Shown here piece after piece: positions 17,070 through 24,996 of a stretch of DNA of 64,000 bases (position 1 is the first letter of the stretch; the number at the start of each line of letters is the position of its first letter). Both the position numbers and the translations under genes were made by a program. The DNA comes from a bacterium (GTDB taxonomy: Bacteria; Desulfobacterota; Desulfocorpusculales; Desulfocorpusculum). The stretch lies in NCBI GenBank assembly GCA_037481695.1, contig JBBFLE010000011.1, forward strand, positions 1 through 64,000. The letters run 5' to 3'. Below the pieces are notes generated by a model. That model did no database searches, was not told the origin of the DNA, and worked only from the letters and a program-made list of their open reading frames with translations.

Positions 17070-17933
17070 CTATAGGCCCTTTTTGCGCATGGCATCCTGG
17101 AGCTTGGTTAGCTCGCCCTCCACCATGGAATAGGTGTGCTCTTGAGCCGGGAACCTCCTCTGCCTCACATCATCGCAGTATTCTTTGAAAGCCTTAAGGA
17201 TTTCCTCTGCCAGGTTCGCATATTTTTTTACGAACTTGGGCGTGAAGGCCTGGAAAATCCCCAGGATGTCGCTGCATATCATGACCTCACCATCGGTGTG
17301 AACACCGGCTCCTATTCCATAAACCGGTATTCTCAGGATCTCCCTCATTATCTTTGTGACCTCTGGGGGCACGGCCTCCACCAAGATGGAGAAAGCCCCG
17401 GCTTCTTGAACTGCCAAGGCATCCTCTATGAGTTCCATGGCCGAATCCGCGGTTCGTCCTTGAGCCTTGAAGCCCCCCAGCTGCCCTGAGCTCTGGGGTG
17501 TGAGCCCTATGTGGCCCATGACAAGCATCCCGCCGTCAGCTATGGCCCGGATCTGAGGGCAGACCCTTCTGCCTCCTTCCAGTTTGATGGCATCCGCCCT
17601 AGCCTCTTTGAAAAAGCGGCCAGCGTTACGCACTGCTTCTTCCACACTCACCTGGTAGGACAGAAAGGGCATGTCACCTATGACAAAGGTGTTGGGGGCT
17701 CCCCTTCTCACTGCCTCACAGTGCCATATGCACTGCTCCATGGTGACTGGCACGGTGCCTTCATAGCCGTAAACGCACATGCCCATGGAATCCCCCACAA
17801 GGAGCATGTCCATGCCAGCCTGTTCTCCAAAGTAAGCAGTCCAATAATCGTACGCAGTGATCCATACGGCCTTCTTGCCTTCTTCCTTCATGCGCTGGAG
17901 ATCCAGCCTACTCAGTTTTTTTCTCGGCGCCAT
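17070..17933 (-). CDS. second PanB-like ketoacid hydroxymethyltransferase/aldolase
   Basis: This 287-residue paralogue keeps every PanB active-site motif: ITAYDYWTAYF near 25, VGDSMGM near 46, GDMPFLSY near 87, IKLEGG near 115, GHIGLTPQSSGQ near 138 and the catalytic Glu in VEAVPPEVT near 184. It differs from the biosynthetic copy at 8447 in its N and C termini and in loops such as CVYGYEGTVPV. ATG 17933 was chosen because GGGAG is 7 bases upstream; ATG 17939 is too close. It heads the TRAP/LarA/DUF1537/PdxA2 operon. I infer a role in making or, in reverse, cleaving a hydroxymethyl-branched 2-oxo acid rather than coenzyme A synthesis. Confidence 0.88.
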   Translation of the reverse strand: MAPRKKLSRLDLQRMKEEGKKAVWITAYDYWTAYFGEQAGMDMLLVGDSMGMCVYGYEGTVPVTMEQCIWHCEAVRRGAPNTFVIGDMPFLSYQVSVEEAVRNAGRFFKEARADAIKLEGGRRVCPQIRAIADGGMLVMGHIGLTPQSSGQLGGFKAQGRTADSAMELIEDALAVQEAGAFSILVEAVPPEVTKIMREILRIPVYGIGAGVHTDGEVMICSDILGIFQAFTPKFVKKYANLAEEILKAFKEYCDDVRQRRFPAQEHTYSMVEGELTKLQDAMRKKGL

Positions 17934-17979
17934 TTTCATGCTCCCATGTCACTTGATATATGAGCTGTCTAATTTTTTG

Positions 17980-18009
17980 AGGCTAATCCGTGCTCATCAG
18001 ACTTGTCAA
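17980..18009 (-). promoter_or_regulatory. candidate promoter for the panB2-TRAP operon
   Basis: On the minus strand TTGACA (18004-18009) is followed after 18 bases by TAGCCT (17980-17985), about 47 bases before the panB2 start. The -10 is weak but is the same hexamer as in the promoter proposed at 1987-2015. Confidence 0.35.
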
Positions 18010-18031
18010 CCCATTTGAGAAGCTCTTGGCC

Positions 18032-18059
18032 TTGGAATTCCGTGCCTCTGGAGTAGAAT
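18032..18059 (+). promoter_or_regulatory. candidate promoter for glcD-glcF
   Basis: TTGGAA at 18032-18037 and TAGAAT at 18054-18059 are separated by 16 bases and lie about 68 bases upstream of the glcD start. It diverges from the panB2 promoter, so both units could share regulation. Confidence 0.4.
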
Positions 18060-18126
18060 GGATCATAAAATCTGAAAACTCCTGCAAGAGCCCCATGGCT
18101 CTTAAGTCGGGAAAAGCGAGGTACAG

Positions 18127-19500
18127 ATGCTCAAAGAGGAAGTCTCCAGGGAATTAAGAGACATAGTGGGTGGGCAGGACTACCTGGACAGCCCAGAGGA
18201 TCTTGTAAATTACTCCTATGATGCATACCTTCCCGAGGCCAGGCCAGATGCCGTGCTTCTTCCAAGGAGCACCGAGCAGGTTGCTTCCATCATGCGCATA
18301 GCCCACAGGGAGTCCATTGCCGTCACCCCAAGGGGGGCCGGAACCAACATAGTGGGGGGCACGGTTCCCATGAGAGGTGGGATCGTGCTCTGTTTTACCC
18401 GCATGAACAGAATCCTGGAGATTCACCCCGAGGACAGATACGCTGTGGTGCAACCGGGGGTAGTCAATGCCCAACTCCAGTCGGCTGTGGCCCGCTTTGG
18501 GCTTTTCTATCCTCCTGACCCTGCCTCCCTCAATGTTTCCACCATAGGGGGAAATGTGGCTGAAAATGCAGGGGGTCCCAGGGCAGTGAAGTACGGAGTT
18601 ACCAGGGATTACCTGCTGGGCCTGAGCGTGGTGCTAGCCGACGGCCGCATCATCCAAACAGGTGGCAGGACCACTAAGAATGTTACAGGCTACGATCTTA
18701 CAGCTCTTTTCTGCGGCTCTGAGGGCACCTTGGGTCTCATTACAGAGATAGTTGTGAGGCTAATTTGCAAGCCCGAGGCCCAAAGGAGTATCCAGGCCAT
18801 ATTTTCCGATTTGGATGGGGCAGGGCAGGCGGTCTCCAAAATCATGGCCGCCGGGATAGTGCCCGTAGCCTTGGAACTCATGGATTCCACGGTGATAAGG
18901 CTCATAGAGGAGTCCCAGAAGGTGGGGCTTCCTGTGGAGGCTGAGGGACTCTTGCTCATCCAAGTGGATGGCTCCGAGGAAAATGTGATGGGGGAGGCGC
19001 AAAAGGTAGCTGCCTTCTGCCAGGAGAACGGAGCAAGGGAGGTACGTGTGTCCAAGGATCCCAAAGACGAGGAGCTTCTTTGGTTTGCCCGCAGGAGCGC
19101 CTTTGGGGTCATGGCAAGGGCAAGGCCCAATTGCATAGTGGAAGATGTGACAGTGCCTGTGAGCAAATTGCCTGCCATGGTGCGCAGCATAGTTGCTCTG
19201 GCCAAGGCTCGGGGAGTGACCGTGGGGGTGCTGGCCCATGCAGGAGACGGAAACATGCATCCCTTGATCCTGTTTGACCGTAGGGATCCGCAGGAGTGGA
19301 AGAAGGTGGAGAGCTTCACCAGGGATTTGTTTGAGAAGGCAGTGGAGTTTGGAGGCACTCTATCAGGAGAGCACGGCATAGGAATGGCCAAGCATGAATT
19401 CCTGCCCATGGTCATGAACCAGGAGACTCGAGAGTTGATACGCCAATTAAAGGCCTGCCTGGATCCCAAGGGGATCCTCAATCCTGGAAAGTTCGTTTGA
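18127..19500 (+). CDS. glcD: FAD-linked oxidase, GlcD/D-lactate dehydrogenase type
   Basis: This flavoprotein oxidises 2-hydroxy acids such as glycolate or D-lactate to 2-oxo acids. The 457-residue protein has the VAO-type FAD domain: RSTEQVASIMRIAHRE near 45, TPRGAGTNIVGG near 63, YPPDPASLNVSTIGGNVAENAGG near 127 and GSEGTLGLITEIVVRL near 200. The C-terminal FAD-oxidase domain carries VGVLAHAGDGNMHPLI near 372 and GGTLSGEHGIGMAKHEFL near 415. GAGG precedes the ATG. An Fe-S partner follows 73 bases later. Its divergence from the hydroxy-acid operon suggests it may oxidise the same or a related substrate. Confidence 0.9.
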   Translation: MLKEEVSRELRDIVGGQDYLDSPEDLVNYSYDAYLPEARPDAVLLPRSTEQVASIMRIAHRESIAVTPRGAGTNIVGGTVPMRGGIVLCFTRMNRILEIHPEDRYAVVQPGVVNAQLQSAVARFGLFYPPDPASLNVSTIGGNVAENAGGPRAVKYGVTRDYLLGLSVVLADGRIIQTGGRTTKNVTGYDLTALFCGSEGTLGLITEIVVRLICKPEAQRSIQAIFSDLDGAGQAVSKIMAAGIVPVALELMDSTVIRLIEESQKVGLPVEAEGLLLIQVDGSEENVMGEAQKVAAFCQENGAREVRVSKDPKDEELLWFARRSAFGVMARARPNCIVEDVTVPVSKLPAMVRSIVALAKARGVTVGVLAHAGDGNMHPLILFDRRDPQEWKKVESFTRDLFEKAVEFGGTLSGEHGIGMAKHEFLPMVMNQETRELIRQLKACLDPKGILNPGKFV

Positions 19501-19573
19501 GAGGTAACTGTCTTAAGTAATTTTTGTGAGGCCTACTCCAAGATCTAATTCTAAAGTTCAGGAAAGGAATCCC

Positions 19574-20884
19574 ATGGAACACAAGACCGAGCAATCTCTG
19601 CTCAGCCCTGAAACAATGGAGAACATCCATCACTGCAACAAATGCGGGCTTTGCATGGCAGCCTGTCCAGTATACAAAGAACTGCTTCTGGAACCAGCCA
19701 GCCCCCGAGGCAAGGTTCAGCTTTCCAGACACCTTCTGCAGGGGGATCTGGAACTATCCCCCAGGGTGAAAGAGATCCTCTCCCAATGCTTGCTTTGCGG
19801 CTCTTGTGTGGCCGCATGCCCCAGTGGAGTGCAAGGGGACAGGCTCTTCTCTGGTTTTAGGTGGCGTGTAACCAGAAGGTACGGGGTGGATTGGAAAAAG
19901 AGGATCCTATTTCAGCTGTTGGCCCATCCTTGGCTGACCGCAGGTTCAGCTCGCCTCGGCCGCTGGGCCAAAGATATCCTGGGAAAAAAATTGCAGGCAG
20001 GGATAAAAGCCGGGAATCTACCCCTGGATAGAATACCTCCTTTTAACCAGCAACCCTTTTCCCACCAGGCCCCAGAAGTGATGAACCCCGAAGGGGAAAT
20101 CAGGGCCAGGGTCTTCTATTTCCATGGTTGCGCCACCAACTATCTGTTTGACCGGGTGGGGCATGCGGTGCTCTCTGTGCTCTCCAAGATGGGGATTCAG
20201 GTCATCACTCCCAAGAAACAGGGTTGCTGCGGGGTGCCCATGTTCTTGTCTGGGGCCAGAGAAGAGTCCTTGGCCTGTATCAGCGAGGTGCTCAAGACCT
20301 TCGCCAGCCAGGAGGTGGACGCCGTGGTGGTTGACTGTGCCACTTGTGGCTCGGCCTTTGTCAGGGAGTATCCTCACATGCTCGGGGAGCTAAGAAGCCT
20401 TGGGGAGGATGTCAGTGGGGAACTGATCCAGGCAGCACAACTGCTTTCACAAAAGACAAGGGATGTGACGGCCTTCATAGGGGATCATATGAGCTGGCTT
20501 CCTGAAATGACTCAGGCAGGGCCTTTGATCAAAGTCACTTATCACGATCCTTGTCATTTGCTGAAGGCTCAGGGAATAGGGATTCTGCCCAGAAAGGTCT
20601 TGGCTGGTCTGCCCAATGTGGAGTTTGTGGAGATGGAAGCAGCGGATGCTTGCTGTGGAGGAGGTGGCTCCTTTCAGGTGGAGCATCCGGAGATCTCGGC
20701 TGGCATAACCAGCAAGAAGATACAAAATGTCCAAGCCACAGGCGCCAATGTTGTGGCCACAGGGTGTCCTGGATGCAGGATCACCATCGGAGCCCACCTG
20801 GACCCAGAGCTTGAGATAGGAGTCTTGCATCCCGTAGAGCTCATAGAGCTGGCCATAAAAGCCCAAACAGGGTCTGCTCCTTGA
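19574..20884 (+). CDS. glcF: Fe-S subunit of 2-hydroxyacid oxidase (GlcF-like, CCG domains)
   Basis: This 436-residue partner of GlcD passes electrons onward. Two [4Fe-4S] ferredoxin motifs are visible: CNKCGLCMAACPVYKE near 21 and CLLCGSCVAACPSG near 76. They are followed by two cysteine-rich CCG domains (KKQGCCGVPMFLSG near 215 and ADACCGGGGSFQVEHP near 355, with a final GCPGCRITIG). ATG 19574 is used because AGGAAAGGA lies just upstream and relatives begin shortly before the first cluster. It lies directly downstream of glcD. The physiological electron acceptor is not visible here. Confidence 0.88.
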   Translation: MEHKTEQSLLSPETMENIHHCNKCGLCMAACPVYKELLLEPASPRGKVQLSRHLLQGDLELSPRVKEILSQCLLCGSCVAACPSGVQGDRLFSGFRWRVTRRYGVDWKKRILFQLLAHPWLTAGSARLGRWAKDILGKKLQAGIKAGNLPLDRIPPFNQQPFSHQAPEVMNPEGEIRARVFYFHGCATNYLFDRVGHAVLSVLSKMGIQVITPKKQGCCGVPMFLSGAREESLACISEVLKTFASQEVDAVVVDCATCGSAFVREYPHMLGELRSLGEDVSGELIQAAQLLSQKTRDVTAFIGDHMSWLPEMTQAGPLIKVTYHDPCHLLKAQGIGILPRKVLAGLPNVEFVEMEAADACCGGGGSFQVEHPEISAGITSKKIQNVQATGANVVATGCPGCRITIGAHLDPELEIGVLHPVELIELAIKAQTGSAP

Positions 20885-20952
20885 CACCCAGCGTGGCCAT
20901 CCCCTAACATGCGATAATCGCATGGGTAATTCTAGTCAGGAGTTTTCTTGGA

Positions 20953-22290
20953 ATGTTCGAGAGCTTGAGCGATAAACTGCAATCGGTCTTCAAGAAAATA
21001 AGAGGACACGGCACCCTCAGTGAGGCCAACATGCAAGAGGCCTTAAGAGAAGTGCGATTGGCTCTCTTGGAGGCTGATGTCCATTACAAGGTGGTAAAGG
21101 ACTTTGTGGAGTCTGTGCGAGCCAAGGCCCTGGGCCAGGAAGTTCTCCAGAGCCTCAGCCCGGGTCAGCAGCTTGTGAAGATTGTCCACGATGAGCTGGT
21201 CAGGCTCATGGGGGAGGGGGAACGGAAGCTGGACCTCAGTGGAACGCCTGCCAATGTGATGCTAGTGGGGTTGCAAGGCTCAGGCAAGACCACCACAGGA
21301 GGCAAACTGGCAAGATGGCTCTCAAGCCAGGGACGTAAGGTGGGGATGGTGCCCGCTGACCTATATAGACCGGCGGCTGTGGAACAGGTTTTCCAACTTT
21401 GTGAGATGTTGGGGGTGCCTGCCTTCAGGCCTACGAGGCAAGAGGATCCGGTGCAGATCTGCCTTGGGGCCCAGGCCTGGGCCAGGCAGGAAGGCTTGGA
21501 CACCCTGATATTGGACACCGCCGGCCGACTCCACATTGATGAGTCCTTGATGGATGAGCTCAGAAAGATAAAGGCTGCTGTGGCACCCAGAGAGAGCCTT
21601 CTGGTGGTAGACGCCATGACCGGGCAGGACGCTGTCCAGATAGCGCAGGCCTTTAAGGACAAGCTGGACATCACTGGGGTGATTCTGACCAAACTGGACG
21701 GGGATGCCAGGGGTGGGGCAGCCCTATCCATCAGGGCCGTGACACTAAGGCCCATAGTGTTTGTAGGTGTGGGGGAAAAACTGGATGCCCTGGAGGTGTT
21801 CCACCCGGATAGGATGGCCTCACGCATCCTGGGCATGGGTGATGTGCTGACCCTCATCGAAAAAGCCCAGGCTGCATACGACGAAAAAAAGGTTCAGGAG
21901 CTAGAGCGCAAGTTACGCAAGGATGAATTTACTCTCGAGGATCTCTTGGATCAGATCCGCCAGGTGCGAAAGATGGGCTCCCTGGAGGATCTGGTCAAGA
22001 TGATTCCAGGGGCCGGGAAGGTCAAGGGTATGCTGGATACCACGGGCGGCGAGGGTGAGCTCAAGAAAATGGAGGCCATCATCTGTTCCATGACCAAGGA
22101 AGAAAGACGAAATCATCATATTCTGAACGCCAGCCGGAGATTGAGAATAGCCAAGGGAAGTGGGACCACGGTTCAGGATGTGAATCGCCTGATGAAAAAC
22201 TATCTGGAAATGCGCAAGATGATGAAGAAAATGGGCAAGATGAGCCGATTCGCCATGGGCAGGGGAATGTTCTTTGGGGGTAGAGGATGA
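20953..22290 (+). CDS. ffh: signal recognition particle protein Ffh (SRP54)
   Basis: This GTPase targets nascent membrane proteins to the translocon together with SRP RNA and FtsY. The 445-residue protein shows the N domain, then the G domain: GLQGSGKTTTGGKLARWL near 105, DLYRPAAVEQ near 136, DTAGRLHIDE near 187 and TKLDGDARGG near 245. The methionine-rich M domain follows (MIPGAGKVKGM near 350, then MRKMMKKMGKMSRFAMGRGMF). Its stop overlaps the psd start (ATGA). The usual rpsP-trmD neighbours are absent; phospholipid genes follow instead. No SRP RNA gene was found. Confidence 0.96.
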   Translation: MFESLSDKLQSVFKKIRGHGTLSEANMQEALREVRLALLEADVHYKVVKDFVESVRAKALGQEVLQSLSPGQQLVKIVHDELVRLMGEGERKLDLSGTPANVMLVGLQGSGKTTTGGKLARWLSSQGRKVGMVPADLYRPAAVEQVFQLCEMLGVPAFRPTRQEDPVQICLGAQAWARQEGLDTLILDTAGRLHIDESLMDELRKIKAAVAPRESLLVVDAMTGQDAVQIAQAFKDKLDITGVILTKLDGDARGGAALSIRAVTLRPIVFVGVGEKLDALEVFHPDRMASRILGMGDVLTLIEKAQAAYDEKKVQELERKLRKDEFTLEDLLDQIRQVRKMGSLEDLVKMIPGAGKVKGMLDTTGGEGELKKMEAIICSMTKEERRNHHILNASRRLRIAKGSGTTVQDVNRLMKNYLEMRKMMKKMGKMSRFAMGRGMFFGGRG

Positions 22291-23024
22291 ACATTGCCCC
22301 AGGCCCGGAACAAGGCAGAGATCTATTGGTAAAGAGGGCTTCCACTGCTGTGAGAGGAAAAGTCTTGAGGGAGGCACTTCCCTTTGTGATACCTCTTTTG
22401 GGGGTTGGGGCCTTGGGTATGGGAGTGGGCTGGCCTTTGCTGGGATGGGCCGGAATCTTTTCTGCCCTTGGGGTAAGTCTGTTTTTCAGAAACCCTTCCA
22501 GGAGACCGCTTAGGGATCCCAGGATAGTCTTGTCCCCTGCAGATGGACGAGTCGTGGAGATATCCAGCCTGGAGGAGTTGGAAGGCAGGCCCGGTCCATT
22601 CAAAAAAGTGAGTGTCTTCATGTCGGTCTTCAATGTGCACGTGAATCGTGCCCCTGTAACGGGTGAGGTGGTGGAGGTGAGCCATCGGCCTGGCCGATTC
22701 GACCCTGCATATAGGCACGATACCTCGCATGGAAACGAGCGCAATCTGGTACGGATCCGTATGCAAGGGGGAATGGAAGTTCTCTGCGTCCAGGTGGCAG
22801 GGATCCTGGCCAGGAGAATAGTATGTTGGATCCATGAGGGCAATTTCATCTTGCAAGGAGCCCCCTTTGGCCTTATAAGATTTGGCTCCAGGGTGGACAC
22901 ATATCTGCCCCAGGGCTTTGAGCCTGATGTGAGGATCAATCAGAGGGTCTGGGCAGGAGAGACGCCCCTGGGTTACTTCACGGAAATGGAGGCCCCAAGC
23001 CGGCAGATCTTGCCCCACAGTTAG
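22287..23024 (+). CDS. psd: phosphatidylserine decarboxylase, short form
   Basis: The enzyme converts phosphatidylserine to phosphatidylethanolamine in the membrane. The 245-residue form has two hydrophobic stretches (about 30-65), then FFRNPSRRPLRDPRIVLSPADGRVVEI, FMSVFNVHVNRAPVTGEV and ERNLVRI. The self-cleavage site LIRFGSRVDTYLP lies near residue 197, where the Ser would become the pyruvoyl group. Length and the FGSR cleavage site match the short, soluble-tail Psd proteins rather than the E. coli type. It is coupled to ffh by ATGA and followed by pssA, which makes its substrate. Confidence 0.92.
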   Translation: MNIAPGPEQGRDLLVKRASTAVRGKVLREALPFVIPLLGVGALGMGVGWPLLGWAGIFSALGVSLFFRNPSRRPLRDPRIVLSPADGRVVEISSLEELEGRPGPFKKVSVFMSVFNVHVNRAPVTGEVVEVSHRPGRFDPAYRHDTSHGNERNLVRIRMQGGMEVLCVQVAGILARRIVCWIHEGNFILQGAPFGLIRFGSRVDTYLPQGFEPDVRINQRVWAGETPLGYFTEMEAPSRQILPHS

Positions 23025-23054
23025 GGCTGATTCTTATATGGGGCAGTTTTTTTT
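23012..23054 (+). terminator. possible rho-independent terminator after psd
   Basis: GCCCCA (23012-23017) pairs with TGGGGC (23039-23044), enclosing a smaller CAG/CTG stem, followed by a run of eight T. The stem overlaps the psd stop codon and the loop is long, so strength is uncertain. Confidence 0.4.
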
Positions 23055-23111
23055 GGAGAAATGCTGTACATGGGTTAAAATTAAGACAAATTCCCAGAGA
23101 GGACATCATCC

Positions 23112-23924
23112 ATGGAAAACAAGATCAGTGGGTTTAGGCGAAAGAGGCCGAAATTGAGAAGTCCCAAGCAGCCCAGGAGGGGTTTCTACATTTTACCCAA
23201 CCTCATGACAACAGCCAGTCTTTTTTGCGGGTTCTATGCCCTTGTGGCAGCAATTCATCAGGATTTCGAGAGGGCTTCCCTTGCCATATTGGCCTCTTTT
23301 TTCTTTGACGGTTTGGACGGCAGGGTGGCCAGGGCCACTCGAACCACAAGCCAGTTTGGGGTGGAGTATGATTCCCTGGCTGATCTGGTGGCTTTTGGGG
23401 TTGCCCCAGCGGTGCTGGCCTTCATGTGGGCGCTGGGGCAGGCGGGAAGGCTTGGTTGGCTGGCAGCCTTTTTGTTTGTGGCCTGTGGAGCCTTGAGATT
23501 GGCGCGTTTTAACACATTATCTTTGAAGGGAGGGCTGAGTTACTTCAAGGGGCTTCCCATACCGGCTGCAGCGGGCCTCGTGGCAACCATGGTTCTGTTC
23601 AGCCGAGAGCTGGATCTGGAGGGGAAGATCCCCATGGCGCTGGTCTTGGTGCTTCTGTACGCCCTTTCTTTCCTGATGGTGAGCGGCATCAAGTACCAGA
23701 GTTTCAAGGACATGGAGGTTGTGAAACAGAAGCCTTTTCAGATCTTGGTCTTGTGCGTGCTTCTTTTGGTAGTAGTGCTGGCCAATCCGCCGGTGACCCT
23801 TTTCCTCCTGTCCTTGGCATATGTGCTGTCAGGGCCAGCAGGATTGCTCAGGGGGATCCTCAGACGAGAAAAATTGAAGGCCGAAGCCATTTCCGGTGAT
23901 ATCAAGGAGGAGAAGGTACTGTGA
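23112..23924 (+). CDS. pssA: CDP-diacylglycerol-serine O-phosphatidyltransferase
   Basis: This membrane enzyme makes phosphatidylserine, the substrate of Psd. The 270-residue protein carries the CDP-alcohol phosphotransferase signature DG-x2-AR-x8-G-x3-D-x3-D in FDGLDGRVARATR and FGVEYDSLADL near residues 62-95. Further hydrophobic segments follow near 100-125, 150-170, 175-195 and 210-250. The very basic N terminus (RRKRPKLRSPKQPRR) should stay in the cytoplasm. GAGAGG is about 9 bases before the ATG, and the stop overlaps the GTG of asd. Confidence 0.93.
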   Translation: MENKISGFRRKRPKLRSPKQPRRGFYILPNLMTTASLFCGFYALVAAIHQDFERASLAILASFFFDGLDGRVARATRTTSQFGVEYDSLADLVAFGVAPAVLAFMWALGQAGRLGWLAAFLFVACGALRLARFNTLSLKGGLSYFKGLPIPAAAGLVATMVLFSRELDLEGKIPMALVLVLLYALSFLMVSGIKYQSFKDMEVVKQKPFQILVLCVLLLVVVLANPPVTLFLLSLAYVLSGPAGLLRGILRREKLKAEAISGDIKEEKVL

Positions 23925-24946
23925 GCAAGAGACTTTTTTCTGTGGCAGTGGTAGGTGCCACAGGGGCAGTGGGAACAGAGATGATTCGTATTTTGGAGCA
24001 GAGGGAGTTTCCCGTGGGGAAACTCTTACCTCTGGCATCATCCCGTTCTGTGGGAAAGAAGGTAACCTTCAAAGGGGAGCAGATTCCTGTGGAGGAGCTC
24101 ACCGAGGATAGCTTTCAAGGGATTGATATAGGGCTTTTCTCTGCAGGAGGCAGCGTGAGCGAGCGTTTTGCTCCTGCGGCCGCGGCCCGGGGTTGTGTGG
24201 TGGTGGACAACACCAGCGCTTTTCGCATGGATCCGCAGGTGCCCCTTGTTGTACCTGAGGTCAATCCTCACGCCATAGCCCAGTTCTCAAACAAGAGGAT
24301 CATTGCCAATCCCAATTGCTCCACCATCCAGATGGTGGTGGCCCTCAAACCCATTCATGATTTTGCAAAGATAAAGAGGATAGTGGTGGCCACTTATCAG
24401 TCCGTCTCAGGCACTGGCATGAAGGCCATCCTGGAGTTGGATGCTCAGGTGAGGGCCTGGGTACAGGGCCAGGTCTCGGAGCCAAAGGTCTACCCACATC
24501 CCATTGCTTTCAACTGCCTTCCACACATAGACATATTTTTGGATGACGGCTATACCAAGGAAGAGTTGAAGATGGTCAATGAGACTCGAAAGATTCTAGA
24601 AGACGACTCCATCAGGATAAGCGCCACCACCGTAAGAGTTCCGGTCTTCAGAGGCCACTCGGAAGCAGTCAACATAGAGACCGAGCGAAAGCTCACGGCT
24701 GCCCAGGCCAGAGAGATTCTTTCCAGAGCTCCTGGAGTCAGGCTTTGGGACGATCCGGCCCAGAAACATTACCCCATGCCCATACTGGCTGCGGGAGGCG
24801 ATGAGACCTGGGTGGGACGTATCAGGGAGGATAGCTCCGTGGAAAACGGCTTGAACATGTGGGTGGTTGCGGACAATCTACGCAAGGGAGCTGCCCTCAA
24901 TGCTGTTCAGATAGCGGAGATCCTGTGCAGGGACTATCTGGATTGA
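23921..24946 (+). CDS. asd: aspartate-semialdehyde dehydrogenase
   Basis: The enzyme reduces aspartyl phosphate to aspartate semialdehyde for lysine, threonine, methionine and diaminopimelate synthesis. The 341-residue protein has the NADP motif VAVVGATGAVGTEMI, SAGGSVSERFAP near 73, the catalytic Cys in ANPNCSTIQMVV near 128, and the substrate His in VPVFRGHSEAVNI near 240. The GTG start overlaps the pssA stop and has AAGGAGGAGAAGG upstream. A clear terminator follows at 24971, ending this operon. Confidence 0.95.
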   Translation: MSKRLFSVAVVGATGAVGTEMIRILEQREFPVGKLLPLASSRSVGKKVTFKGEQIPVEELTEDSFQGIDIGLFSAGGSVSERFAPAAAARGCVVVDNTSAFRMDPQVPLVVPEVNPHAIAQFSNKRIIANPNCSTIQMVVALKPIHDFAKIKRIVVATYQSVSGTGMKAILELDAQVRAWVQGQVSEPKVYPHPIAFNCLPHIDIFLDDGYTKEELKMVNETRKILEDDSIRISATTVRVPVFRGHSEAVNIETERKLTAAQAREILSRAPGVRLWDDPAQKHYPMPILAAGGDETWVGRIREDSSVENGLNMWVVADNLRKGAALNAVQIAEILCRDYLD

Positions 24947-24970
24947 TCATGCTCCCCTGAGAAAGGCAAA

Positions 24971-24995
24971 CCCCTCCTTAGAAGAGGGGTTTTTT
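24971..24995 (+). terminator. rho-independent terminator after asd
   Basis: CCCCTC (24971-24976) pairs with GAGGGG (24984-24989) across a 7-base loop, followed at once by six T. It lies 25 bases after the asd stop. The right arm doubles as the likely ribosome-binding site of the next gene. Confidence 0.8.
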
Positions 24996-24996
24996 G

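Noticed and set aside
22079-22939. 286-codon minus-strand frame over ffh and psd
   Set aside because: Antisense shadow of two well-recognised genes, without a ribosome-binding site.
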